Shown here: piece by piece, positions 36,287 through 51,200 of the stretch
Numbering within the stretch: the first letter of the stretch is position 1
How the letters are laid out: every line of letters begins with the position of its first letter
Assembly: GCF_030867145.1 (NCBI RefSeq)
Contig: NC_134428.1
Coordinates: 20,873,537-20,937,536, forward strand
Length of the DNA: 64,000 nucleotides
Source of the DNA: Opisthocomus hoazin
Taxonomy: Eukaryota; Chordata; Aves; Opisthocomiformes; Opisthocomidae
Direction: 5' to 3'
Notes under the pieces: model-generated
The model's database searches: none
The model's input: only the letters and a program-made list of their open reading frames with translations
What the model was told of the DNA's origin: nothing
Translations under genes and position numbers: made by a program

Positions 36287-39200
36287 CTGTGAGTGGAAAA
36301 GGAGAGAAAACAGAGGTGACAACACGACAGGTAGTCATCCCACCACACTGTATTTTAGCAGCAGTTTCGGGGTACTCAAAAGCACAACACAAGTTTGCTG
36401 CAGTACTCTGGGCAAGTCCAGTGGACCCAGATTGTCTCTTAGACTGGTGTTATAATGGAGCTCTGAGCTTTCTACTGAGTGTGCATGGAAGGGAGATTTC
36501 CCAAACCTTGGTCAAATTCATTCACTACAGGGAAGGAAGGGAGCTGAAGGAGTAGAGACTTGGGTGATATAAGAAATGCAAGAAAGTCGTACATGGGGAA
36601 TGCTGAAGGTCATATTTACGGGTTAACAAAAGAGAGCTCTTGGATTTAGAGCAAAAACAAGGACAACGTTCCTTGTCATATAATTTCTGTGTAGCACAAC
36701 AAAAAACAGATTCATCTAGCAAGCACACATCATTCATTACAAAATAGCTAGTTATTTAATGGTTGGGTCTTCTTCACCTACCTGTAGGTTAGGCCATCTG
36801 CAGGTGAGGGAAGAAAGAAAAAAAAAAAAAAAAAGAAAAATACAGCAACTTGCTGCAAGAAGATACAGCCTTTTACAGGGGTTAAAGGCCAGCCTTGGTC
36901 CTCACCCCAAATTGGAAAGACCTTAGGGGACTTCTTAGGAAGTTATGAAAGAGCCCAGCTGGACAGATGATTAGAGGAGGAAGGCCCATGGGTGAAAATA
37001 AATACATTCAAACGCTCATTGATATTTTGAGAAAAAGAACACAGTCCAGAAGAACTGACCTCTTTGTGACCCTGGATCTGGGAGTTGACAAAGGCCCCCA
37101 AAATGTGAGACGTGAGAGGCAGATAGATGTGGATAAGCTGTGTCTCCTGATGCAGGCAGTACAGAGAGAAGTAATTCCGCAGCTCCATGGTTAGGATAGC
37201 ATTTTCTTGCTGAAAGAAGAGGAACTCAGTGAAACACGTTGCCAGGAAGAATGTTCACTTGTAGCAGGAGAAAACAGCATTCCTCACCATACTAGCAATT
37301 CAAACACACACCAGAAACCTAAAAAGGTAGTTCCTGGACCCATTTGATATGGCAGCAACTGCACTTCCCATCATGCAGACTGTTGCTTTCCACAACTCCT
37401 GCAAATGGCATGTTGCCAAAGAGCCAGTAAGTAGTAAGTCTTGAGGAAAGCAAATGTGTTTCCCTTGTGGCACAGCATGTAGCTCAAATTACCCAAAGTA
37501 CAGGTTACCCTTTCAGTCTAATGCTTTTCTGCAAATATGACTGAGCTGCATAGCGGCACCATTACAGGGGCCCAGTATGACTCTTTGCTCTCCCAGGCAT
37601 CTGCCCTACCTCCACAATCCGAGACTCCAATTGCTCCACCGATTCTGGTTCTTTGTTCTGCACAGTGGCACTCATCATCTGCTTCTTCATCATGCTGTAC
37701 TTATGCAATGCTCGCTGGTGCTTGTGCAATACCCCCTTCTCATGCCTTTCACACAGGTCCTTTATGGGAGATGGAAAAAAAACAGGTACTTAGTGGAAGC
37801 TAAGAGACAGCAAGCACGCAAGCCAAGTACATCAGGAACACAAACACATGGTCACGCTTTATGTAATATCTACGCTGCAGATTTTTGTTTCTTTATTTTC
37901 AAGAGGGTCAAAAAAAAAAAAAACCCCGTTGGCAGCTAAGAATTCAAGAAACAAAACTGCCTCTTAAGCTCACTGGTCTGGGTCCAAGCAATCTGGATCA
38001 TCACCTCTGCCAGTATTTTGGATCTTATCAGGCCTCTTATCTTTTGTGCCCCTCTCAATATTAAGTGCTGGCAATTAACTGTGGTAAGAGCTTGCCAGCC
38101 TCCTGTTTCAGTCCAGGCCTGGCAATGTCAACTGAGACTGCCACATAAGTTTCAGGACGTGCTTCTTAAAAAAAAAAAACAAAAATTGCCTGTGACCGAA
38201 AAGTTAGTATTAACGAAAATTCTTTTATTTGTAACTGAACTCATGTCTCCATGAACAAACCAGTAGCCTTCTAATTCACTGCTCTGACTCAAAAGCAGTC
38301 AGATCTAGAAGACAGTTAGTTGATCCATACAGTTCAAGCAGTCATATTTTTAAATTCCTTGCAGGGTTTGCTGTTTGGCAAGCTCTCGTCACAAGATGAG
38401 CTGATCAGTAATGCTACAGAGCTAGCTAAGGCCAACAGCCACTCCCCTCCCTCTGCCAGATGCCCAGTTCGCCTCTGAACTGGCCTCCCAGACAGTTTTC
38501 CATCCAGTTGGCGTTACACCCTCTAAAGAGCACAAGCCTGCTCTAAACAACTTTTTCATTGGCAGAAGAACAGCAAAGCTCACTTTATAGGACTGGAGTA
38601 AATCCAGGAAAAGGTTCAGCTTCTCCACCACATCATTCTCTTCCTGTTTACCCTAGAAAACAAGGAAAAAGTACATTCTGTGTAAGCCTGGCAAGAACCA
38701 ACATCACAGTTCTTCACATCCTTACACCACGGAGGCCCACCACTGTATTCTCCAGGGTACTTCAATGCTTAAAACAACTGCATCAAAGATCTCTCAGATG
38801 GCACTGGAGTGTTTACTCTTCAGTACACAGAACAAAGATTTGACTGGAGCAGGATCAGCTTTTCCAATTGACTGATCATTATAACAAGAGAAGTTGGTTT
38901 CACAGTCCTGTGTGTCAGTCCTTTCAGCTCCCTCTGCCTGGAATTTCTTGCTCTTGCGGATTCCTCCAGTCTTCCATCTTCCCTTCTTACAAAGGCAACT
39001 AATCCATTAACGCTACAAACACCTGCATGTTCCCCATAATAGTTCATGCATCAGAAGGCAGAGATGAGACTCAAAGCCAAATTTAACTACTTGATTTTCC
39101 ACTTACCAAATATTGTCTTTTCTTACTGTATCAATTGACCTCTCCAGAGCATTAACTCTGGACAAAAAGACAGGGTCTGACTGATCTATAAAAGCACGCT

Positions 39201-42200
39201 GAATATTTTAATACAATGAGATGAGGAGAAGTGAAGACGAAACTATTACTTTTCCTTCCCAGACTGTCATGTCCTCACAATATTCTAACAGTCATTATCA
39301 CACTGCACACTTACACTGGAATATGATGCTTCTTTTAAAAGTACACGAATGTCAAAACTTAATTCAAAAATAAATTCTTCTGAGTTCTCTACAGCAGATC
39401 AGTACGATAGAATGCAGGACTTTCAGACAGCTCAGCACAGCAGTACAACTTCACTTGTCCAATAACCATTTGAAATGAAAAAAGAAAGGAAGCTGTTCCG
39501 TCCTTTCCCTTGCCTATTGTATTTTTTCCCCCATTTAAAACACAGTCCAGGTTTTTCACCCAAGCCTGAACAAGCAGGCTGGTGGTTGAGGATGTGAGTT
39601 TGGACTACAATCTCCCTCTTAACTGTCTTAAGTGCCTATGTCCACAGAGCTCATGATTCAAGAGGAAACTTAAGGCAGCAAGGCACCTACTTCATTTTAC
39701 AAGAAAAAAAAAATTAAAGAACTCACCTGCTGCACAGCCTTATCTGCCAGAAGTGCAAACTCAACAGACAGACCCTTTAAAGCTTGTTTCAGGGTCCCCC
39801 ACGTGCTGTTATTCAGAGCAGCCCAAGAAGGAAGCGGTGTAGTGTCTGAGCCCAAAGCACTAGGAGGAGATAAGTAGTATTCACATCATTCAAATCTAGG
39901 AGACAAATTCCACTCAGTAGACACACTTCTTTGCAGAGAGCAGTTCAGAGTTTCAAATCTGTCTAAACAGCTCGCAGTGCTGAGCTACTACTGCACAATC
40001 ACAAATGCAGAGCTGTGTATACACTGGGGGAAGAGACAATCAAACCAGTACCTGAATGTCAAGGTATCTGCATTTTCTTTTCTCTTGCTCTATGGAATGC
40101 AAACTTAGTGGAAAGCCTGCATTGTCTTCTTTTATAGTAGGAAAAAATTTATCCTGACCTACAGCACGCATTGAAATACCCATTCTTACCAGACCACTTC
40201 CAGGTAAACCTTACAACAGTTTTGAGCTCTGAAACAACAGGAGGAACGTTCACATTAGCAAATCCTCTTCCTCTCAACCTACCTTAGCTCCTTTCCAAAG
40301 ATGAGAAGATCTGAGGCGTTATCAATGGCTCGAGAAGCTATCCTCTCTGCACGGTCCCGAAGCTTATAAAAGCTATTATAAATATTTCTGATGAGCTCCC
40401 TGCTGGCAGCAAACTGGGCCTGTATGTCAGCTGGAAGGAAGTCCTGCAGAAGTGCAAGAGAGATTACTAGTGGACAAATCAGAGGCACATTCACATACAT
40501 TAACTGTGGGCACACCACAGAGGCAGCAGGGAGAGACAGGTTTCCCTCTCGTGCTCACTATCTCACGCCACACTGTAACCCTGCGGAGATTAGCTTCAAA
40601 ATTTAGGTGTCCAAATCAGATGTCATGCAAATACCCCTAAATTCTGAGAGGCAGAAAGAGGTTAAAATACTGGGTGTGGGCAGAGTTGGCAAAATCTGCA
40701 ATTCTACTATGCAGTTAAACTGGGGTTTGTGAGGTGTCAAGCTGACACGTTCTGATCTGAAGCTAATAGTAACTGCCAGCCTGGCAAAGTGAAGCATGTA
40801 CTGAAAGTTCAGCTCTTTTTGACCTGTGCATCCTGGTAAAAGCCTGAATTAGGCTCCAATTGCAAAACCTTCTGCTAGCATTGCAGGAACCTGAACAACA
40901 ACTTGCTTTAAAATTGTTCAAGGAATACAGTGAACGTCTATTTAAATCTTACCATAGCACTCATCACTGGGATAGAGAGATACATGGAGAACTAACTTCT
41001 CTATAACAGTCCAAATTACTCTCCCACAGGGAGAAGACAACAGACAGAATGAGGGCATGAACAAATGGGGAAGACAACAACCTAGGTATTAGCTTTTAAA
41101 TTGTGCAGTCTGTGCATTTGTTTGTTATGCAAGTAATTACTGAGAAACATGTCCTGAGTAGGATTCATTGTTTAATCTTTATCATACTCATGAACCAGCA
41201 TTTACCCGGAAATACTAGGCCCTGAAGAGTCAAATCTTTGATCTTTTTGATAAAATTACAAGTTTAAAAGACCTTGGAAACAACTCTCTCCTACCTAAGG
41301 TCTCCATCACTCTACAAATGCTATAACTTCTCCACCTGGAGGAGAGCGCCATTTAAGCCAGAACAGCCAGAACAATATGTTGCAAGAAGTTAATGTACAT
41401 ACCTTGGCCTGGGTAGCTAATCTGCAGGTCATAAATTCATCTCCTACTCCCTGGACCAACTCTCTTAGCTTATTCTGTACATCCTGGAGAAGATACAGGA
41501 TCAAATGAGCACGAAAGAACTAAGTAACGCACAGGCAGTTCACACAGGTCTCAGATATACTGCAGTAGTAAGGCACAACTCAGCAGATATAGCTTTACCC
41601 AGGTTAGGTTTAATTTAAAGACAAGCATAATATGTATTTCCCTAAGAACAGCAATCATTTTCAAAATACTATACTCCTGACATTGAGTGAAATTATCTTT
41701 CACTTTCCAGCTGCAGAAATACCTATTGAAAGAAAATTCTCCTCATCACGGGAAGAAACAATGTGTAGGCCAAAAGCAATTCTGAACTCTGTGCCCAGGA
41801 AAGCAGTCACATGAAGATATGCAAACTCCAGACTATTGCTAACGAGTACTCACTGAGCCACTGAACGACAGAAAGAGTTTCAAGAGCACATCTTCTGAGA
41901 AAGGGGGATGTCGAGCCACCAGGTTTATAAAACGCTTCAGCGCTCTCCTCCTAGATTCTATGAATTCTCGATCAGCTATGGGAAGAAACACTAAATTTCA
42001 ATTACCACACCACTTATTGCAGCTGCTCAGAAAGATGAAAAAGCAAGCACTCAATCCAATAGTTTCTTTACACTTATAACCCTTGCTAAAGCATTGCAAC
42101 AAAACGAAAGCATGATTACCTGTAGTCTGTCAGCTCCCTCACAGAGATCTTTTGGACTGACCACCAGAACAAATACTCCTTCAAGTGGTCCTTTAAAACT

Positions 42201-45200
42201 TATTCAAATCCAGCATATATATCCACCTATGTGTATTTTCACAGGGTCAGTTAGGTAAGCAGGATAAACAATCAAGTCCAAGGCCTGAAGCCTCCACTTA
42301 CAACCAGAGGGATACAAAGATTTTTCTTCCTCTGAATCAATTCCATAGCTGGTCCCCAGAGGGAATCTCGGTCTGTTTGGGACTCCTGTGAAATGCACAA
42401 CACGCTGCTTCTTGCCACTGCAAAGATCACTTTGCCACTTGCAAAGCAATCATCCCACAAATAATTATGCTTTTTTTGCTCACTATTCTGAAGAACTAGC
42501 TTAAGCGTGCTATATCCTCAACTGTCCCTTCTTCACACTTTTAAGCACTTTAGGGATAGAGGGAGAATAAAGCGGGGTGGGGGGGAGGGGATGTTAGCTG
42601 TTTGTTCACGATCATTGACTGTCTTTTTCAGGCAAGATGTCAGAAAGTACTTTGGAAGACATGCGCAGCAATCTGCAGTACATCCACCAAGAGTCCTTAC
42701 TCAAACTGAAGAAGTTCAGCTCATCTTCCTGAAACAGGAAGAGTTCCAATCTGGCGATACTGCAGTAAAGCAGTAAATAAAAACCCTGCAGCTTTTCAGG
42801 AAAGATGAAAAATTAAACTAAAATAAATACAAAGGAAAAGAAAGCTGCACACAACAAAATTAAAGGAATGCACTTATCTGTGACAACACTTTCGTATCAT
42901 GAAATGGTATTGCTCTTTTGCCTCAGTTTTAAGTGGGGAGTTTGCTGGCTGCACGGACTCTCTGTAACAATCCTCAGGACAGCATCACCCGTCAAGTGAT
43001 TTTTCAGTTATTAGGACTGCAGATCTTCATTTTGCTTTGTTCATACTTTAGCCTACATGGAGATTGCTGAAGTCATCTACACGCTTCCTACATGATCTGC
43101 CTCACTTTGCTGCTGTCCTCCCAAACGAGCAGAGCAGACGATTGATCCTTCTTCATTGGACAGATGGATCAAAGCAGACCATCATGAAAAGAAGAGTAAC
43201 TCAGCAGAGGAGCATACCAAGCATAAAAGCACGTAGCTTTGCCCATCCTGCTCTGGGACTAAGGAGGCTGCAAGACTCACACGTGTATACCAATCCGTCA
43301 AATCCTGTGTCCTGCAATTCCATTTATCAGTCCATGAACCTACTCAGAAAGAAGAACTACCCATTCCATTTCCATTTCCTTTTTCCTGTTTGTAGTTTCT
43401 ATTAAGACCACTCACACTGTTTTTCTATATGCAGTCACTGGACTAAAGGCAATCATTACTCTCTGCCTTAATATAGTTTTGGACTGTATTAGGACTGTAC
43501 TCCTAGCACAGTTTGGGAACTAATCCTACCAGTTTTGATTTTTTTTTTTTTTCCTTAAACATCTGATGTCTGTGGGAAGAAATGCATGAGTGAATGCACA
43601 GAAATACCAACACACCAGCAACACAAGGAAATAACAGCGCCTTACAAAAGATATGTATTGGTAGCTTCTTTCAAGGATCCTCTCTCCACTAAGATTAATC
43701 AGAGAAGGTCACTTTGCTTACAGGTGTTGCATGCAGTGGAAATTCTGGAAATTCCAGCTGAGAACACTGAATCAGGTCAAATTCAACAGACAGGTTTTCG
43801 CAATCTCAAAAGAAAGGTCTTCACAATTTACATTCCATCATAAAACTGTATGACAATTGAAGCTTTTCAGTACTATTATTTTGCTTTGTTCCAGGTCACT
43901 ATACACCCTGCTCTGCTCGCTCTTTACCAGTGCCTCTTTACTGTAGCAATACATGGAGTCCTTGACTGAAATCAATTATGCATTGAAACATGTTAAGCTC
44001 AGCAGCATGGGCACGAGACAAGACAGTGAAAAGCTTGTTCTCTCGCAGATAAAGTAGAAAACAAGACAGGATTTTATACAGATATGTAACAAGTTTAAAA
44101 CCAGTGCAAATATTTCACATTAGTGAAAAACATACCCGAAGAAGCTTTGATTTGCTTTCAGTCTTGGGATACTTCATAGGTTTCTATTCTAACAGCTAAA
44201 ATGTACTTGAATGAACTGACCCTGACTCCAGCCTCAGTTTTTAGTTTCTGGTTATCCTTTTTAGCTCCTTTTTAGCACAGGACCAAAAAAGAGCAACAGC
44301 TACTTCAAGGCAGTTGGTCCATCTGCCAGAAAGACACCTTTTTGTACATAAACTGAGAAAGTGTAATTACTGCTGCCTGCATCATAAGGCTTCTGTGCAA
44401 GGTCATACTACAATACGCAGTGCTGAAGCTGTTCACTTAACATCACTGTGTCTGCCAGTCCCCTTCAGGTGTGCATGAGGTCAGGAGCCTATGCGAACTC
44501 AGCAGGATCAAGTATGGTCTCACCGGAGAAGCAATTTTGTTGTTTTTACACAATCATCTCCCCTGCAGTTTTAAGCCTTCTAAAATAGATGGTTTAGGGT
44601 TTTATGGAGGTTTTTTTTTTTTAATCTTTACTCTTCTCATGCTATAGAAAAACAACAGGATTTCCACAAATCTTTTCTATTCTGAACACTTCACAAAACA
44701 ACTCACTACAATACTTCCTACAGTTGTTCAACAGCAATTCTACACTGACGGCACCACAACACTGAACATCATAACCTATTTTCATAAAAAAAAAAAAAAA
44801 TAGCTGTAACTCTGCCATGCTCTTGTGTAGAATTACACCTCAAATCTTACCAGAAAAGTCATTAGATACCAATCTTCCATGGAGAAAAAAAAAACAACAC
44901 TGAATTTTTACATTAATATTTCACATATAGAGTATTTCTAGGATGGCAATAATTCACACCTCTAAATTGTGTATTACAGCCTCAGAGTTGTTTTCTGAGC
45001 CAAGCAGAAGCAAAGACTTTCAATCTTTTAAACATTTATTTTCAACCGTATCATCTTGATCACGCTTGCACCGCGACCCCTCCAGTCAAAAGACAGACCC
45101 AGATTTACCTCCCAGCATCCTCTTTGGTGGAAGTGCTGGCACCATACGGTATGGGAACTTCTGGAGCAGCATCTCATGGAACACCACAAAATCATTATAC

Positions 45201-48200
45201 CGCCTATAGACTGAGCATTTGAACCTCTGCAATAGAGGAAGGGGGGAAAAAAAAAACCAATCAATACACAGGCTGGACAATCAGCAGAATTTCCATAATT
45301 TTATTTAGCTATTGGCTGCACTAAAAAGTACAAGAAAAGAAAGAAATCACATCCAGAGACTGCAGAAACAACTTCTTTCTTATTGTTAGAGCTCTTGTGC
45401 TGAGAAGGAGAGAGAAAAGACTCCAAAGGTAGCCACCTTTCAATTATTAATAGAGATGGCATTCTTCTGACCACAGTCCTTTTGAGAATAAGATTTTCAG
45501 TTAAAAACCTAAGTCAGATTTCATTCACACACAAGAAGAAAGAGACTACAAACTGGAGAGGAAGAGATTTCCCAAGAAATTACAAATATCCCTAAGTCTG
45601 CCACGGTTCCATATCATTACTCCCTCAAACCCTCTGGTCTTCCAAATTAGAGCATTTAGAAGTAGTGCCGACACCCTTAAAGTGCTCTAGAGTGCTCTTG
45701 TCTTGAAGTACTGCAAGTCCCTGAGCTCTTGGGAACTTTCTCTGTATCAGTTTCAAATCCAGAGGTGGCCAAACGGTCTCAGATCACGTAAAGTATTAGC
45801 CCAAATGACTGATGTTTTGGATGAACCTCGTAAGAGAAAGAGAGGCCCCTCACGAATGTTAGATCTATAAACAAAGACTGAAAGTTCCTTTAAAACCTGT
45901 CTTTCACTCTCCACTTCTTAGATTAATATGTAGAAGAGGCCAAATAAACTGTTTTTTCATTCTCAAAGGAGTTAGGTAGCAGCTAGAACAAGACACTTAG
46001 GAGGCAGAAATCCTTTAAAAATAGTAAATAAATAAAAACCACACAAACCCCCTGCACTATTTCTACAGATTCAACTACTGGAGCAGTTAATAACTACACA
46101 ACCCTATATCCATTCTCACTACATTTGCACTGCACATTATCCACCACTTCTTGTGGCACTATGCATTTTCAAAAATACAGCAATGAGGCACATAACTGGG
46201 GCACAAGGGACACAGCCCCTCGGGCCTCTCTCTGTCTGCTTTGAAATCTGATGTTGGTTTGTGTTGCAGATCTTAGATGAAGCTCAAGGCCAAGCTATGG
46301 TTCCTGCTGAGGAAGTATCATTCTACAGCTACAGCTGTAGGAGAGATGACAGCAACTGAAAGGAGTTGGCAATGGGTTCCTAAATTCAAAACCTGGAGAG
46401 ACCACCAGGGTCACTGAGTCCTGTGCCCTGAAATGACAGGCAAAAATAAACACCAAGTCCTAGAAAACCCGAAGAAGCATTCCCTGTGTCTGCCCTTTCC
46501 CCCTCACAACAGTCTTTGACAAACTTACAGATATCAGTGTAAAGCACCTAAAGCCCCAAACGTCCCTACAGACAAGCGACCCAGATGTGTCTCTGAATGT
46601 GTACAACAGTGACTAACAACAGTTTGAGCACTACTCAATAGCTGATGTTTTGCTGGCCTGGGAGATGTAAGTTGCTCATGGTCTACTTTAAAGAGGACAG
46701 ATTTCCTTCTTGAAAAAAAACACACAGAAGCTACTGGAGAGTACTTCCCTGGCCATTCCATACATAGGGAAAGATACATCAATCTTCTCTTACACCAAGA
46801 GAGGAACCTACAGGTCAGGATTAGGGTAAGTAAATTGGAAGTAGCCTAAACTCTGCAGCAGGATTTGCAGTACCTTTTCTGTTTACAAAGGATTTCAGTT
46901 TAGCACTGCCAATACTGCTTCTTCACTAGCTTGAAATAGTTTGAAATAGCCAGTCGCCTACACCAATCCATTACAAAAACATTCAGTTTTCAATGTTACA
47001 CATCTGCTTCTGTACTGAGCTCACATTTCAGGCATGTAAACTAGCAGACCATCCACCAGACCTCAGTCAGAAGATGCTCCATACCACAGAAGCCCAGGTC
47101 AAGAAAGCATAGTGCTACTGCATTTAAAGTAAGCCCATACAAGCAGCCTACTCAAAACCAGCATCACTCAACACACTTACCAAATTAGACAAGACTTTGC
47201 CAACAGCAACTGCACAGACATTCTTAAGAAGATACATTGGACCAATGCTTGTTCAAATTACCTTGCTGGAAACCTCGTATTCCACATGTTTCAGAAAAAG
47301 GCCCTTCTTCTCAGGTATAAGCTCCACCTGCACACTATCCTTGCTCAATAACTCTTGTAGGGTGTGGGAAAGCAGCAGTGGATTTCCCTGGGGCGCCTGC
47401 ATTAGGAATTGTTCCGGTTCCCTTGGTTCATTTACCGGAGGCTTTGCCAAATCTAAAAGACAAAAAGAGAAAAACAGTCCAGAAGACCTGATAAGATAAA
47501 GTGAAAGAAGTAGCCTTAAAATACTCTGTTCCCTTGCTCAGTGCTCCCACTGTGGTGCAACATAACCAGAACACCAGTCAAGCCACTCCCCAGGAGGCTA
47601 TGCTACTCCACACACGTTCAAAACGTTGGTACCTCCCTCTTCACAACACCCAGGAGCACCACCAATTACACCGAGTCAGAAAGACATCTGTAGGAAGCAA
47701 GAGGAGAATCACAGGCCAAATTTGTTGTGTGAATCAGCGAAGAGGCCTGCATTTCCTGTCTGTCCAGCTCCCACCACAGCAGGATCTGCCAAAATGAGTG
47801 AAATCCTTGCTCAGCACTTTTGGATCCTGCCTAGAACAACTCATGGAAGGAAAGAAAATATGTTATTTTACTGCACTGCAGAAATTTAATACATCAATTT
47901 TACATGTCATTACAAAGGAAGGAGACACTTCATTTGACATTATTTTATTAAACTCTGTGACAGTATGCTACAGTGGGCACAAATTACAGTCATTTACTAT
48001 GTCAATATGCTTAAGTTCATGAGCAGGGGAAAAAGGTTCCTAATGCAGGCTACCAACCCAATAATTCCTCAGCAAGCTCTGGCAAAACCTTTCAAGTATA
48101 CCTATTCCACTGCTTGTAGCTAAAAAACAAACAGGTTTTTACAGTGAATTCAGTCACAGGTGGACAGCTTTGGACGGAGAGATTCTAAAATTCTCAGCCA

Positions 48201-51200
48201 GATGCAAAAGTGAAAAAAAGACAGCTCTTATGAATATGGTCCTGGAGGACAAGCTACATCAAAGAAGGGGCAAAGATGATGATTCAGAGTGTTCTCCTAT
48301 CAAATGACTGACTGCAGCCCTCTATCTTCACTTGACTTCATAACTACACATATCATGTGACTACAAGCTAAGCTTACATTGTTTTTCAAAGCAATCCTTT
48401 TTTTCTACCCATTTCACACATAAGAAACAGGGCGAAAAATATGGATATAACCCTGTAACCTATTCAGCCCACATCCGAGTCCTGCTCTCCAGTCTGGAAC
48501 AGATGGGTTGCTTCTTCTCTGCACGTGGCTGTTTACGAGGGATATTGTGAGCAAGCTCTTTTACAAAGCAAGTCCAGTCCACTGATGGAAAGTTACCTAA
48601 AAAAGCTAGGCAGTATTAGTTATCCCTCCATTGCCATTATGCAGAAGTTACACCCCTTCTGAAACACATCTAAAATGTTGAGAACACAACAGGACAGTAA
48701 CACCACAGAAGCAAGAACCATTTCTTTAAGCTTTGATATATAGTTCAAAAAGTTGATAACTGTTTAAGAAATTAACTCAGGGAAGATAAGAACTCATATT
48801 CTTAACTTCAAAGCCCTGACCTCCTCCTGATAAGGACTTTCCACCTGTTCTTTCATGGGCTCTAGGCCCTGATAAATGGGGAAAACAGGTCGTCTCCAGC
48901 TCCCCAGATACACAGCTTCAGAATAGACACTTTGTTTGTTGTTCTGTAAAATGGCTTAAGGAAACCAAACTAAATCCAGGACAAATGACCTTATCCCACA
49001 TGTCTCATCAGGCTTCAGATTCCTGCTAACGTGACTCAGAGAAGCAAGTCTTAACACCTCTGCTTTAATAGACTAATGTATCACCTACTATCCCCACCTA
49101 CACAGCAGCTTCTAAAAAGTTCCAGTTACCTGCCAGAAATTTGTGGTAAGATAACGCAAGCTAACTCAATGTTGACATGGGATACTGCTGGATAAAGCAA
49201 TAACATATCTGTCTATCCACTTTTCAGATAGATGCTGAACTGAGAAGGCGGGAAGAAAATTCAGAATACAGCTAGCAAGGCAGAAGATCTTCTAGTGTCC
49301 AAAAATCCTTGCCCACCTGACCTTTCACAGGGCAGCAAGGTAAAATAAACCACACTACCAAGAGGAAGTGTCAAAAATACACACAAAAAACCTATGGAGA
49401 GCATAAGTCAACCTTGCTCTCCAGAGCAGCGGTTCTCTGGGTGCACACCCTTGTAATTCTTGGGTTTAATTGCTCAAGACACATCAGTGAAATGCAACAT
49501 GACACAGTAGATTTTGTTACTCCTCCAATGCACACACACTTCCACAGAATTCCACAGGGCTCTGCATTGCCAAACCACTGGCTCGCACTGCAGAGGCTGT
49601 CACAGCAAGTTAGCCTCCCAAAGCGGCGCTAGCCAAAATGCAACCCACCGATTTCCTGAAAGCAGTGCCAATCTGCACTAACACAGCACTCCTCCTGCCT
49701 GCTGAACCACTTTCCCTGCTGGCCAGCAAAGAAAGCAGGACTTCCATCCCCCAAATTGTTCCCCAAACTGGGGCTCAGCACTGTCCGGTAAGTTACTGAA
49801 ACTCCCAGTGGCAAAAGATAGGTACCAGGAGAAAAGATGTATAGGACTAACCATGAATCCTTCAGTATTTCATCTGCAAGTACTGGACCTGCAGCATGAT
49901 CAGCCAAACTGATGCTGGGGACTCTCAGATTCATTACAGGGATCTGAACCCCACTACCCCATAAGACAAATGGAGTTAAGCCCCATAGAGAGACCTAGAA
50001 AAGACTCAGCGTTCCTTTGACCATTCAGTCACGTTGCTTTTTTTCATTCGTCATACTTTGCTAATCTTCATCAAGTTATTCTCTAAATTTGCTTTCTAAA
50101 ATTCATCTAGAGGAAATACCTTCATCAGCAGTTCACACGCTTCGCTCTTCCTGAAATACTCTGTAGCTCCTTTAGATCTCAACCTTGTCTAAATGTGTGA
50201 AATCATACAAATCAGACAACCATACAAACAAGTCTGAATAATTACTGTTTAATTAATAATCTCAGCGTGTTCCATATCAACAAGACAGCTACTAGAGCTG
50301 AATTTACACCCTCAAACAGTGGTCTGAGAACACAATGAGAGGACTTTGAAAAGGCTGCTAACCTGTTTTAGAAAACACTTATGACAGCATCACCACTAAC
50401 CCTGCAGAGCAATATATACTGAAGCTATTCTTCAGCCCTTTTTTCATTCTACTTACGAAAGAGCAAATTCAGGAACAGCCTCAAGAGGACTGGCCAGGAA
50501 TGGTGGACAATGGTGGGAACTCATTGGTATGAGCTCCTGTGTTCAACCAGTAAAAGGATTTACATGCATTGTAACAAATCACTTAACACTTCCCATCACG
50601 CACTCTCTGCTGGAGAACAGCTAATTTTGAAAACATTCCCTTTGGTTTCAGGAGATCATTATCTGGTAAAGTTTACATACACAGAGCAGCAAGTGAATAC
50701 AGAAATGAGGTACAGAATGGTCCCCTGCAACACAGGAAAGTAGACAAAAATCATCTCTTTTGTGCAAGCTAGCCTTTTGCTACAGCAGTTTCTCAGTCTG
50801 GTGTCAATAAGATACCAGGAAGTGGCCTGGTACAACTGAAAACAATTTGATACACAAGTTTAAAAGAATATATATATCCATACATATGCAAACAAGATAT
50901 AAAAGTTGAAAGAAGCAGTCAAAGCATAGCCTAAACTTTGTTTGGTTGTAAAAGAAAACAACTATGAACACACTATGTAATACTTTCCTTTTATTTTTCT
51001 GGTAACAAGTCAGGTAGCCTTCGGACTGAAAGGGGTTGAGAAACTTGGCCAGAGAACAACTGAAACAATTCTGTAGCTTCGCTACTTTATGCCACACATT
51101 TCGCACTTTAGCTAGTGCCTGATGTTCATCATTCCCATTCCTACAACTAGACAGCAACCTGCCCTCCACAGAGTTTCCGGTTTTCTTGATCAAAATTTCT

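Noticed and set aside
43064-43405. 113-codon plus-strand frame in SNX8 intron 3
   Set aside because: No recognisable domain and antisense to the gene; length is within chance for this composition.
46390-46440. Stretch resembling a CR1 tail (ACCACCAGGGTCACTGAGTC, then CTGTGCCCTG)
   Set aside because: Only about 50 bases look similar and the flanks do not; too weak to call without a profile search.
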